DNA from: Planctomycetota bacterium
GTDB lineage: Bacteria; Planctomycetota; Phycisphaerae; FEN-1346
Assembly: GCA_030602705.1 (NCBI GenBank)
Contig: JAUVZF010000002.1
Coordinates: 1-64,000 of the forward strand
DNA length: 64,000 bases
Reading direction: 5' to 3'
In this document: positions 16,128-24,628 of the stretch, piece by piece
Numbering within the stretch: position 1 is the stretch's first letter
Layout of the letters: the number at the start of each line of letters is the position of its first letter
Notes under the pieces: model-generated
What the model saw: only the letters and a program-made list of their open reading frames with translations
Databases searched by the model: none
What the model was told of the DNA's origin: nothing
Translations under genes and position numbers: made by a program

Positions 16128-18587
16128 CTACGGTGCTTTGCGCCACTCGGCGATCTTGGCCAGCCGGTCATCGAGCGGCGCTTTCAGGTCATATCCGTGA
16201 TCGCTGCGTCCGGTAGCGGCCTCCAGCGCCGCAAGGACTCTGGTCTCAAGCATTCTCTGCTTCTTGGTGGCGGCGGCGGCGAGGGCGTCGAGCAACCTGG
16301 CGGCGGCCGGCTTCCCGACCTTCTTGAGCGTGGCGGTGGCAGCCGCCACCTGTTCATCGGAGCCGGCCAACTTCGCGAGTGCCGCGTCGATCGCCCCGGC
16401 AGCCGCCTGATCCTTGAGCGTTTTCAGTGCCGGCGCCATGGCCGTGCCGCCCCAGTCCGGCCGCGCCCGCGCCAGCGCTGTGAGCAATTCCATCGCCTGT
16501 TCAGGCCGCTTGGCCTTCAGCAGCGCCTCGGCCCGCGTCCGGATGGCGTTGAGGATGGTGTTGCGGCTGGTCGTGTCGGCCCCGTCCATGGCGGCCACCA
16601 GAGGGGGAACGCCCTCGGTGTAAGGTTCTTTGGCGAGCAGGATGAGGCCGAGTTGCCGATGGAGTCCGCGGAGGCGGGGCTTGTTATCGTCCGGTGTCAG
16701 GATGATCAGTTGCCGCAGCGTCGGCACCGCGCTGTCCGGGGTGCCTGCGGCCACGTAAGCGTCCACGAGTTTCTCGTAGAGCGCCACGGCCGCCGGCGTG
16801 TTGCGTGCGGTGGCGGGGACCTTCGTCAGGGCCAGTTCGAAGAGTGCGGCGGCCCGCGGCATGTCCTCGGCGCCTTCGCGTGCAAAGAAGACGTCGCCCA
16901 TCTGCTGGGCCAGGTCCGTGGAGCCGCTCTGGTCGGCGAGCGAGCAGATGGCCTCCCAGAGTGCGTTTCGGACGGCCGGTTCCGCCTCGGCGCCGGGCTT
17001 GAGCCGGTCTGCCATCTTGGCGGCGGCATCCGCTCCGCCGACTTTTGCCATGGCGGCCGCCACCGCCTGGCGGACGCCCTTGTCCTTGTCCTGAAGCCGT
17101 GCGACCAGGGCCGCCACCGTCTTCTGGCCGACCTTGGCAAGGTTCCCCAGCCCCTGGGCGGCGCTGAAGCGAACGCTCGGCACCGGATCCTCGAGGGCTG
17201 CCGAGAGGATCTGCTCGGCCGACGGCGGCGCGATCCTCGCCAGCGCCAGGCAGCCGGCCTCGCGGACCGCCGGCTGCGTGGCCGCCCGGGCGAGATGGCT
17301 GAGCGGCTTCAGCGCCGGCTTGACGGCCTCGGCATGGGCGCCGTTTTTTTCGCCGATCTGTCCGAGCGCCCCGGCGGCACGGAGCACTTCGACCTCGCTC
17401 GCCGCATCGAGCATGGCCACCAACTTCGGCACGGCCTTGACCACCTTGAGATCGCCAAGGGCCGAGGCGATAGCGGCCCGCGTCTCGGGCAACTCTTCGT
17501 TGTCGAGTTGTGCGAGCAGGACGGGGCCGGCGGCGGTTTCCTGCCAGGCGGCCAGCGCTTTGGCTGCGGCCGCGCGAACGATCGACGACTCGTCGCCGAG
17601 ATGTTTCAGGAGGGCGGCGATCAGTTCCTGATACGCCTGGCGGGCGGCGCCGTTTCCGCTGCTGAGTACGCCGGGCGCCATCGCGGCCGCCTGCCGGGCG
17701 GCGAGGGCCCGGACTTGCGGGACGGCGTCGCCGAGATGGGCCAGCGCCAGTTTGCCCTTCGCCTGGGCGTCGGCCGCCTCATAGATTTCCGTCAGTTGGC
17801 TGATCAGTCGTGCCTGGACGCGCGCCAGTTCCCCCTCGCGGCGTTTGAGGCGCTCCCGAAATCGTTTGAGCAACCCCGCCAGGAGCCGCGACTCGGCAAC
17901 GCCCTGGTGCGCCCTCCACCACTGGTTCCACGCCTTGGCCGAGGCCGCCAGGTCCGTGAGGCCGGTCATGTCGGCCAGCGCCGCGGCGGCCGCTTCGACC
18001 ACGGCGGGCTGCGGGTCTGAGGTCATCTCGACGAGCGCCTCGATGGCGCGTTTGTCCATGATCTGCGAGAGCGCCTGGATGGACGCCAGCCTTGCGCCCA
18101 TCGCCGTCGTGGACGCCGAGGCCAGGTCTTTCAGGCCCTTGAGGACTTTCTCGTTGCCTTGGTACGCGCCGAACGCCAGCGCCGCAGCGCGGCGGGTCGG
18201 TTCGTCGTCGCTGCGCAGGACTCCGAAGAGCGGGTCGATGAGCGCTTCGTGGGCCGAGTCGCGCGCTGCAAGAACGCCGAGCACGGCAAGGGTCGCCTCG
18301 GATGGGGCCGGCGCGGCCAACACTTCGAGCAGGATCGCGCGAGTTGCCTCGTTGTCCTTCTCGATGAGCACCTGAGCGGCGTCGCGGCGGGTGGCGAACG
18401 TGCGATCCGGCCCCGTCAGGAAGTCGCGAAGGCGGGCGAGTTCGGGGTCGGGTTTCCGGGCAGACGCGCCGGCCTTGGCGCCAAACGCCGCGGGAGCCGA
18501 AATCAACACGGCGACCGCGAGCGCCAGGACACGGACGGCCCCGCGCGACCATGCGGCCGGATTATGGCACACCTTCCCCGCCCGCAT
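16128..18587 (-). CDS. Exported HEAT-repeat protein
   Basis: An 819-residue protein with an N-terminal signal peptide (AVRVLALAVAVLISAPAAFG). The mature part is an alpha-solenoid of HEAT-like repeats throughout (e.g. LKDLASASTTAMGARLASIQ, ALVEMTSDPQPAVVEAAAAA, EDPVPSVRFSAAQGLGNLAK), with a more TPR-like segment near residue 600 (AAVALYEKLVDAYVAAG). Such secreted solenoids are abundant in planctomycetes and act as protein-interaction scaffolds. No catalytic motif is visible. It is very Ala-rich. The promoter was not identified. Confidence 0.8.
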   Translation of the reverse strand: MRAGKVCHNPAAWSRGAVRVLALAVAVLISAPAAFGAKAGASARKPDPELARLRDFLTGPDRTFATRRDAAQVLIEKDNEATRAILLEVLAAPAPSEATLAVLGVLAARDSAHEALIDPLFGVLRSDDEPTRRAAALAFGAYQGNEKVLKGLKDLASASTTAMGARLASIQALSQIMDKRAIEALVEMTSDPQPAVVEAAAAALADMTGLTDLAASAKAWNQWWRAHQGVAESRLLAGLLKRFRERLKRREGELARVQARLISQLTEIYEAADAQAKGKLALAHLGDAVPQVRALAARQAAAMAPGVLSSGNGAARQAYQELIAALLKHLGDESSIVRAAAAKALAAWQETAAGPVLLAQLDNEELPETRAAIASALGDLKVVKAVPKLVAMLDAASEVEVLRAAGALGQIGEKNGAHAEAVKPALKPLSHLARAATQPAVREAGCLALARIAPPSAEQILSAALEDPVPSVRFSAAQGLGNLAKVGQKTVAALVARLQDKDKGVRQAVAAAMAKVGGADAAAKMADRLKPGAEAEPAVRNALWEAICSLADQSGSTDLAQQMGDVFFAREGAEDMPRAAALFELALTKVPATARNTPAAVALYEKLVDAYVAAGTPDSAVPTLRQLIILTPDDNKPRLRGLHRQLGLILLAKEPYTEGVPPLVAAMDGADTTSRNTILNAIRTRAEALLKAKRPEQAMELLTALARARPDWGGTAMAPALKTLKDQAAAGAIDAALAKLAGSDEQVAAATATLKKVGKPAAARLLDALAAAATKKQRMLETRVLAALEAATGRSDHGYDLKAPLDDRLAKIAEWRKAP

Positions 18588-18821
18588 TACATACCCCCAT
18601 TCTGAATTATCGCTGCCAACGTCACACGGTACCTTTCGGCTGAGTGAGTGTCAACCGGAATCGGGCAGAACGGGCGGGTTTCTGAGGTTTTCGGCCGATT
18701 CCGGTGCCCCGCGCCCTTCGGCCCGTTCGCCTGCCGTTCCGGACGCCCGTCTCAGACGGGCTAGCGCAGTTCACGATTGGTTGTAGCACCGTGCGCGGCC
18801 CGTACGGACCGCGCCCAACTG

Positions 18822-19292
18822 TCAAGTTGCCGCGTCAAGCCGCGCTGCGAGTTCGCGCACTGTGAGGCCCGTCACCGGGTCGATGGCGTCGGGGGCGATC
18901 CGCGAGAGCGGTTCCAGAACGAACCGACGCTCGCGCAGACGCGGATGCGGGATGGTCAGTTCCGCCGTCTCCAGTATGAGACGGCCGTAGAGCAGAATGT
19001 CGAGGTCGATCCGGCGTGGTCCCCAGCGTGGCCCTTGGCGACGGCCGAGGTCGTGTTCGATGCGTTTCAGTTCCGCCAGCAGCGCCGCCGGCTCCAGGTC
19101 GGTCTCGATCGCCGCGGCGCCGTTCAGGTAGTGCGGCTGTCCGGGCTGACCGCCGACCGGCTCGGTTTCGAGAAGAGCGCTGACCGTCCGCACGCGGATC
19201 GCAGGGTGCGCGGCCAGTTGCGCGAGCGCCGCCTTGAGCATCTCGCGACGCTTGCCGAGGTTGGCGCCCAGGCCAAGGTAAACGGTTGGCAT
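18822..19292 (-). CDS. folK: HPPK, 6-hydroxymethyl-7,8-dihydropterin pyrophosphokinase
   Basis: A 156-residue cytoplasmic enzyme that pyrophosphorylates 6-hydroxymethyl-dihydropterin with ATP, in tetrahydrofolate synthesis. The family signature RWGPRRIDLDILLYG carries the Asp pair that binds magnesium. The N-terminus VYLGLGANLGKR and LNGAAAIETDL are also typical. Length is normal for a single-domain HPPK (about 160). It lies downstream of dapL on the same strand. A 75-bp palindrome ends 5 bp before its ATG, and I see only a weak Shine-Dalgarno motif (GCGGGA). Confidence 0.95.
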   Translation of the reverse strand: MPTVYLGLGANLGKRREMLKAALAQLAAHPAIRVRTVSALLETEPVGGQPGQPHYLNGAAAIETDLEPAALLAELKRIEHDLGRRQGPRWGPRRIDLDILLYGRLILETAELTIPHPRLRERRFVLEPLSRIAPDAIDPVTGLTVRELAARLDAAT

Positions 19293-19296
19293 CGTC

Positions 19297-19377
19297 CCGC
19301 TCGCTTACGCTCGCGGCTAGTTACACTCGCGCCCGACCAGCCACGTGAGAAAACTAGCCGCGCACGTAAGTAAGCGG
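19297..19377. repeat. Imperfect palindrome between dapL and folK
   Basis: The left arm CGCTTACG-CTCG-CGGCTAGTT pairs with the right arm AACTAGCCG-CGCA-CGTAAGTAAGCG across about 30 bp. It lies 5 bp upstream of the folK start, so in the transcript it would occupy the folK ribosome-binding region. Confidence 0.65.
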
Positions 19378-19431
19378 CGCAACCACTTGGGCTGCCAGCC
19401 CAATCCGCATCAAAACTTACCTGACCCTGCG

Positions 19432-20595
19432 CTAGAACTTCAGCCCCTTGATCCGCTCGGCGGCCTCTTCGAGTTTGGCCTCGGGCACCGTCAGGGCGAA
19501 CCGGATGAACCCCTCGCCGTGCGGGCCGTAGCCGATGCCCGGCGTCGCAACGATGTCGGCCTCCGCGAGCAGCCGGTCGCAAAAGGCGCGGCTGTCGATG
19601 CCGTCCGGGCAGGCGACCCAGACGTAGAACGTGGCGTCGGGGCGGTTGACGTCCAGGCCGGCGGTCGCCAGCGCCGCCACGAGGCAGTCGCGCCGCCGCC
19701 TGTACAGGGTCCGAATCGCGTGGATTTCCGGCCGGTCGTACCCACGGATCGCCGCTGCCGCCGCCCGCTGGATCGCCCCGAACACGCCGTTGTCCATGTT
19801 GCTCTTGATCGCCACGAGGCTCGCAATCACGTCGGGGTTCCCGGCGACCCATCCGCACCGCCAGCCCGTCATATTGAAGGTCTTGGAGCAGGAATGGAAC
19901 TCGACGGCCACGTCGCGGGCGCCGGCGATTTCGAGGATGCTGATGGGCGGCTGCTCGAAGTAGACCTCGCTGTAGGCCGCGTCCTGGGCGATGAGGATGT
20001 CGCGGGCGGCCGCCCACGCCACGACCGCCTCATAGAACGCCCGCGTGGCGGCGGCGGCCGTCGGGTTGTTCGGATAGTTCAAGTAGATGAGTTTGGCCCG
20101 CCGGAGGTCCTTCGCATCGAACGCGCCGAGGTCCGGCAGGTACCCGGAGTCCTTCGTAATCGGAAACCGCACCACCTCACCGCCCGCGAACCGGATGCTC
20201 GAGTTGTAGACGGGGTACCCCGGATCGGGCGAGAGGCCGACGTCGCCGGGGTTCATGATGGCCAGCGGCAGGTGGCTCAGCGTTTCCTTCGACCCCTGGG
20301 CCGGCAGGATCTCGGTGTCCGGATCGAGGGCCACGCCGAAACGTTTCTCGAAGAACTCGGCGATGGTCTCGCGGAAACCCGCGTCGCCGCGGTCCAGGGC
20401 ATACTGATGCGTCGCGGGGTCGGCCACCGCCTTCTGTGCCGCCTGGATGATGAAGTCCGGGGTGGGCGTATCGGGATCGCCGATCCCTAAGTTGATGACC
20501 GGCCGCCCCGCCGCAATCGCCGCCTTCTTCTTCTTGTCGATCTCCGCAAACAGGTACGGCGGCAACGCCTTCAAGCGGTCGCTTTGGGTCTGCAT
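19432..20595 (-). CDS. dapL: LL-diaminopimelate aminotransferase
   Basis: A 387-residue PLP-dependent class I/II aminotransferase. It converts tetrahydrodipicolinate to LL-diaminopimelate in one step in lysine and peptidoglycan synthesis, the DapL route used by planctomycetes, chlamydiae and plants. The start is set at MQTQSDRLKALPPYLFAEID, which matches the usual N-terminus. The GTG 60 bp upstream adds a poorly conserved leader. NLGIGDPDTPTP, YPNNPTAA and the PLP-Lys motif SCSKTFNMTGWRCGW are all present. It sits upstream of folK. A related aminotransferase specificity cannot be wholly excluded. Confidence 0.9.
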   Translation of the reverse strand: MQTQSDRLKALPPYLFAEIDKKKKAAIAAGRPVINLGIGDPDTPTPDFIIQAAQKAVADPATHQYALDRGDAGFRETIAEFFEKRFGVALDPDTEILPAQGSKETLSHLPLAIMNPGDVGLSPDPGYPVYNSSIRFAGGEVVRFPITKDSGYLPDLGAFDAKDLRRAKLIYLNYPNNPTAAAATRAFYEAVVAWAAARDILIAQDAAYSEVYFEQPPISILEIAGARDVAVEFHSCSKTFNMTGWRCGWVAGNPDVIASLVAIKSNMDNGVFGAIQRAAAAAIRGYDRPEIHAIRTLYRRRRDCLVAALATAGLDVNRPDATFYVWVACPDGIDSRAFCDRLLAEADIVATPGIGYGPHGEGFIRFALTVPEAKLEEAAERIKGLKF

Positions 20596-20883
20596 GGTGC
20601 GCTCGCGTTCTTTCGTGAACGGATTCGGCCTGCGCTTCCAGCCGGCGGTCGTCACCTTTTCAGGCCGCGCATTCTAGGTTCGCACACCTGCGGCGGCAAG
20701 CCTAAAGGCCGGGCGGCGGTCTTCCGGCGCCAACCCGACGCACTTACGATGTGAATTCGCCTTACGTGCCGGCACTACCCATAGCATCGCCGAGACGACC
20801 CCTGCGGACAAGAGCCTTCCGCCGGCATTTCGCAGATACGGTTGCGCCTGTCTCGGCGCACCGGCCCCGCCCGCGGAAGAATC

Positions 20884-20912
20884 TTGAACGCCGACCGCGC
20901 CCTTGCTAATCT
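20884..20912 (+). promoter_or_regulatory. Possible sigma70-type promoter of the methyltransferase remnant
   Basis: TTGAAC and TAATCT are separated by 17 bp. The start point would fall at or next to the GTG at 20919, suggesting a leaderless message. No Shine-Dalgarno motif is present. Confidence 0.35.
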
Positions 20913-20918
20913 ATACCC

Positions 20919-21275
20919 GTGCCGAAAAAGCCTCGGCCCAAACGCAAGAGCCGGTCCGAAAAACCCAAGAGGCGATCCCCCCTTGTGGACACGCGGGTTA
21001 TCTATTGCGGCGACAACCTGGAGAAACTGAAACAGTTTTCCGACGCCTGCGTGGACTTGATTTACATAGACCCGCCCTTTAACTCCAACCGCAACTATGA
21101 AGTGTTCTGGGGCGAGACCCGCGAAAAACGGACCAAGGGATTCTTCGTCGCCTTCGATTACGCATCCGACGCCCTGACCGAAATCGACGCCTTCTTCCGC
21201 CGCAGCGGAAAATCCATCATCGCATTGACCGTAAAAGAAATCCTCGACGAAGAAATCGCCAAGAAACTTGCCTGA
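20919..21275 (+). pseudogene. Internally deleted DNA methyltransferase
   Basis: 118 codons that join the two ends of a beta-class (type III Mod-like) adenine/cytosine-N4 methyltransferase. Residues 24-62 contain VIYCGDNLEKL and motif IV DLIYIDPPFNSNRNY. Then, after EVFWGETREK, the frame continues directly with a C-terminal end (GFFVAFDYASDALTEIDAFF, LTVKEILDEEI). Full-length relatives are 400 residues or more. The SAM-binding FxGxG motif and the target-recognition domain are absent, so it cannot methylate. The join is in frame. It lies at the upstream edge of an HD/YwgA-like gene pair. A short C-terminal-looking remnant (NYGRRYQKAFRILMAKE) lies just downstream, near 21355-21418. Confidence 0.7.
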
Positions 21276-21532
21276 GTTTCATTCAGGCTTCCGGGCTTAT
21301 GGGCCGCCCTTGGCCCGCCAGTCAACGAAGAGGCGTACTAGGGTTCAGCAAGGCCACGAATCCGAACTACGGCCGGCGATACCAGAAGGCGTTTCGCATT
21401 CTGATGGCGAAGGAGTAACTCTCGCCCGCGCATTGTGCGATGACCGATAGATAAGGTGGCCGCTCGGCATCATGAGGAACTGACGAAAAAGGCAATGGCA
21501 TCACTGAACAACTGACTGTAAAGTGGCGGCTC

Positions 21533-22903
21533 ATGGGGAAGCCTTTCCAAGTCCGGGACGCCGTACACAGTTTCATCAGCCTGACCCGCGAGGAGGTCAG
21601 GCTGATGAACACCCCAGTATTCCAGCGCCTGCGCGGCATCCGCCAACTTGCTCTGGCCAACCTCGTCTACCCTGGCGCCCTCCACACCCGCTTCGACCAC
21701 AGCCTTGGCGTATGCCATGTCGCCCGTCTGATGGCGGAGCAACTGGACCTTAAGCCCGGCGAAACGCGTTTGGTGCGATTGGCGGCTTTGCTTCACGACT
21801 TGGGCCACGGCCCCTTCAGCCACGTTTCTGAAGACGCACTCGAGCTCTACGGTGACCGATCGAAACTGCCTCCAAAGCAAAAGAGGGAGAAGATACACGA
21901 GGTTGTGACGGGCCACCTCATCTGCCACGACGGCGATATTGCCGCCATCCTCAGAAAGAAGATCCGTCAGGAGATTGCCGACCTTCTGGCGGACGGCCGA
22001 GCCCATCGCGTGTTGCGCGCCATCGTGTCAGGTCCTCTGGACGCGGACAAGCAGGATTACCTTCTGCGGGACAGCCTTTTCTGCGGCGTGCCATATGGGC
22101 ACTTCGACCTCCACCAACTATTGCGGTCTTTTGTCGCAGGCGGCTCTAGGAACAACAAGGAATTGATGCTCGACCCGAACGGCCTGCACGCTGCGGAGCA
22201 ATACGTCCTGGCCAAGTATTACTTGACCACGAACGTGTACCGGCACAAGGTCCGCCTCATTACTGACCAGATGCTGATTCGCGCCATTGTGCTAGGGATT
22301 GAGCAGGATGAAATCAGGGACCTGAAGCGGCTCTACCAGTTCGACAACTCGGACCGGTTCTACGCAAACTACTGCCGCTGGGACGACTCGCGGTTCTTCT
22401 GCACATTCTGCCATGACGACTCCCGCAGGACGCGTTGCCGCCGCCTTCTCGAGCGTTTGGTCAGCCGCCACTTGCTCAAACAGGTGTTCGCCGAGCACAT
22501 CCGCGACTTCACCGATCCTCGAGTCAAGAGTGCGTTGCTGGGGCTCTGCAAGCCGGAAAAGCGGGGGGCGCGAGACAGGCTTGAGGCTGATCTCGCCAAG
22601 GCCTTGTCGAAACGCCTTGGGCAGAAGATTGACAAGCGATTCGTCATCGTCAATGCCTTCGACATTAAGTCCGTTCGCACCACCTCGCGCAATGACGAGG
22701 GCAGCATCCTGGTTGCCAAGGAGCCCGATCCGGTGGCCTTCGAAGAAGAGTCCGACCTTTTCAAGTCGATCAACGCAGAGTACACTAAGGGCTCGGTGGA
22801 GGTCTACGCGCCCCTTGACTGGAACAACCACACGGAGAGAAAGCGGCTGCGACGAAAGGTGAGGAAGCCAATCCTGGAGGTCATTAAGGCAATGCCCACG
22901 TAA
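21533..22903 (+). CDS. HD-domain phosphohydrolase (YwfO/SAMHD1/dGTPase-like)
   Basis: A 456-residue cytoplasmic protein. The metal-binding set of the HD superfamily is complete: HTRFDHSLGV (first His), LLHDLGHGPFSH (HD pair), and DADKQDYLLRDS (distal Asp). The core arrangement fits the dNTP-triphosphohydrolase/YwfO/SAMHD1 branch, whose members hydrolyse dNTPs or related nucleotides. The C-terminal 200 residues are specific to this branch and of unknown role. It is followed 11 nt later by the YwgA-like gene, which has AAGGAG before its ATG, so the two are one operon. The truncated methyltransferase upstream suggests a defence-related neighbourhood. Substrate and defence role are inference. Confidence 0.82.
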   Translation: MGKPFQVRDAVHSFISLTREEVRLMNTPVFQRLRGIRQLALANLVYPGALHTRFDHSLGVCHVARLMAEQLDLKPGETRLVRLAALLHDLGHGPFSHVSEDALELYGDRSKLPPKQKREKIHEVVTGHLICHDGDIAAILRKKIRQEIADLLADGRAHRVLRAIVSGPLDADKQDYLLRDSLFCGVPYGHFDLHQLLRSFVAGGSRNNKELMLDPNGLHAAEQYVLAKYYLTTNVYRHKVRLITDQMLIRAIVLGIEQDEIRDLKRLYQFDNSDRFYANYCRWDDSRFFCTFCHDDSRRTRCRRLLERLVSRHLLKQVFAEHIRDFTDPRVKSALLGLCKPEKRGARDRLEADLAKALSKRLGQKIDKRFVIVNAFDIKSVRTTSRNDEGSILVAKEPDPVAFEEESDLFKSINAEYTKGSVEVYAPLDWNNHTERKRLRRKVRKPILEVIKAMPT

Positions 22904-22914
22904 GGAGCCCGAAG

Positions 22915-23478
22915 ATGGACGCGACCGATTTTGTGCTCATGGCGCTGCATGCCATGGGGGGAAAGATTCAGGGCAAGACGAAACTCCAGAAGACCACGTA
23001 TTTTCTGGGCGTGATGACCGGTCATCTTGATGACCTTGGCTATCGCGCCCACTACTACGGCCCGTACTCGGACGAGGTGGCTGACGCTGTTGATCGCTTG
23101 CACAACGTTGAGTTTGTGGACCAAAGCGTCGCCGGAGGGGGCGCGGTCAACCAATTCGGCTTCGACGTTTGCCGCTACGACTACGCGCTCACCGAGGACG
23201 GTAAGCAGATCGCTGAAGCGAAGGCTGCTGACAGGCCAACGTTCTGCAAGAAACTCCAGCGCGCCGTTAAGACCCTACGTAACGCTGGTGATGATCTCGA
23301 TTACGTGAAACTTTCCATCGCCGCCAAGACTCACTTCATGCTCGGTAAGAAGAGGGGCAAGGCAACAATGGCGGAGTTGGCCAACCTCGCGAAGCGATTC
23401 GGATGGAAGGTGACCAAAGAGCAGGTCAAGGAAGCCGCTCAGTACCTAAACACACTCGGGCTTGTGCGACTCAGTTAG
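22915..23478 (+). CDS. YwgA-like protein paired with the HD gene
   Basis: A 187-residue protein. The N-terminal 60 residues (KIQGKTKLQKTTYFLG ... YYGPYSDEVADAV) match the pattern of the Bacillus YwgA family and the related Panacea/SocA-type domain: a KLQK helix followed by FxxYxYGPYS. The C-terminal part is a helical, probably winged-helix domain (WKVTKEQVKEAAQYLNTLGLV). Panacea-type domains occur as antitoxins. In Bacillus, as I recall, ywgA and the HD gene ywfO are neighbours, as here. It has a good Shine-Dalgarno motif, is transcribed with the HD gene, and probably modulates or antagonises it (inference). Confidence 0.6.
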   Translation: MDATDFVLMALHAMGGKIQGKTKLQKTTYFLGVMTGHLDDLGYRAHYYGPYSDEVADAVDRLHNVEFVDQSVAGGGAVNQFGFDVCRYDYALTEDGKQIAEAKAADRPTFCKKLQRAVKTLRNAGDDLDYVKLSIAAKTHFMLGKKRGKATMAELANLAKRFGWKVTKEQVKEAAQYLNTLGLVRLS

Positions 23479-23816
23479 CGGCATCCATTGAGGCTTGCGC
23501 ACAATTCCGGGGACACCCATAACCGCCCTTCTGTCAAGGGCGATCTTGCCCCACCCTTGTTTCACCGGGCCCGTATGGGGAAGGTGAGTCCACGGAGTCG
23601 TTGGTTGTTGTCGTGGTTGTTGGTGTTGTCGTTTCCCTGGTGCTCGTCGTCCTCGTTGCTGTTCGATGCTGCGGCATCGCGTGGCTGGCAGACACCCATT
23701 CGCACCGTATCTGCTCTTCCGTCGTTCGGACCGTGCATTATTCTTCTCGCGGGTCGTACGGGCCCAATCACAGTAGCGGCACATCGGAGGCGTCGGCCTT
23801 GCGGGTCTCAACAACA

Positions 23817-23846
23817 CACGGCCGGACAAGACCGGCCGTGGCACAC
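23817..23846. repeat. Single arm of the 30-bp palindromic repeat
   Basis: Identical over 30 bp to the right arm at 5121-5150 (CACGGCCGGACAAGACCGGC...). Only one arm is present here. Confidence 0.8.
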
Positions 23847-24004
23847 TCACTTTTCAACGGCGCCGCGGCGCCGTTACGGCTTTGGCTGAGGCAGTTGCGC
23901 CGTTCAATCCTCCTTCGCCAAGGCTTCGGAGGACAAGTCCGCACTCCGAAATCCGAAATCCGCAATTGCCTTTGCCCTATTCCCTGTTCCCTGTTTTTCG
24001 GCCG

Positions 24005-24064
24005 TTTTGTTAGAACTCTAACAAAATCCCTGCCCCTCCCTCCATTTTGTTAGAACTCTAACAA
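24005..24064. promoter_or_regulatory. Two tandem copies of a TTTGTTAGA-AC-TCTAACAA dyad
   Basis: Perfect 9-10 nt half-sites around a 2-nt centre, repeated about 40 bp apart (four turns of B-DNA), about 560 bp before the first gene of the deoxysugar locus. The architecture fits a pair of operator sites for a dimeric regulator, but no regulator gene is near and it could equally be a dispersed repeat. Confidence 0.35.
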
Positions 24065-24628
24065 CTTTTTGGTCCCTGCGGCGCTGCGCTCGCCGGTTGC
24101 GTTTTGGCCTTGGTGACTTACGTCAATTTTGCCCCCTTCAAAACCCCTCAAAAACGGAACAAAACCGAACAAAAACGGACAAAAACGGACACAGAAATCG
24201 CAAAAACGGATCAAAAACCAGCGCGTTTTGCCTTACCTATCTTAACATTTGAGGCCAAATCGCCCCTCACGGGCCAGAATCAAGGATCGGAGGCAAAAAA
24301 AGCGCGCATTTGCCTGTTTCGGCGAGGTGAAAATTGACGTAAGTGTTATAGAGCAGGCCGCATATCTGCCGGCGCCCAGGCCCCTTCGACGCTCACGGCG
24401 AGCCGAATCCGCCCGCTGCGCTCGCTCTCCGGTGACAGACGGCCGGCGGTGGCAAGTCCCGTCAAGACGACCTCGCCCCAGAGGGGACCATTCTGTCTTG
24501 CACAGACAGGGCGTCACCGCTTTGCCGCAACCTGGGGGAAAATGGCGGTTTACAGAGCCTGCGTCCGAGTCTATGCTAACCGGGGCGCGAAGCGGTGCGT
24601 GATAACAGGCAAACTGGAGGGCCGCCCC

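Larger units (their letters stand above)
23479..24628. other. 1.15-kb gene-free repeat region
   Basis: No convincing gene. In order it holds: a GTT-rich low-complexity tract (about 23600-23670); one arm of the 30-bp palindromic repeat (23817-23846); a short hairpin repeat, CCTTCGCCAAGGCTTCGGAGG (about 23912-23932); a CCGAAATCCG-type simple repeat (about 23947-23965); two copies of a TTTGTTAGA-AC-TCTAACAA dyad (24005-24026 and 24045-24064); and an A-rich tract of ACAAAAACGG repeats (about 24149-24220). The leader of the deoxysugar operon follows. The 77-aa ORF at 24104 is made mostly of the repeat tract and is not credible. Confidence 0.7.

Noticed and set aside
16107-18020. 637-aa ORF on the plus strand
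   Set aside because: Antisense shadow of the HEAT-repeat gene.
24104-24337. 77-aa Lys/Thr/Gln-rich ORF in the repeat region
   Set aside because: Mostly a translation of ACAAAAACGG repeats, with no ribosome binding site.
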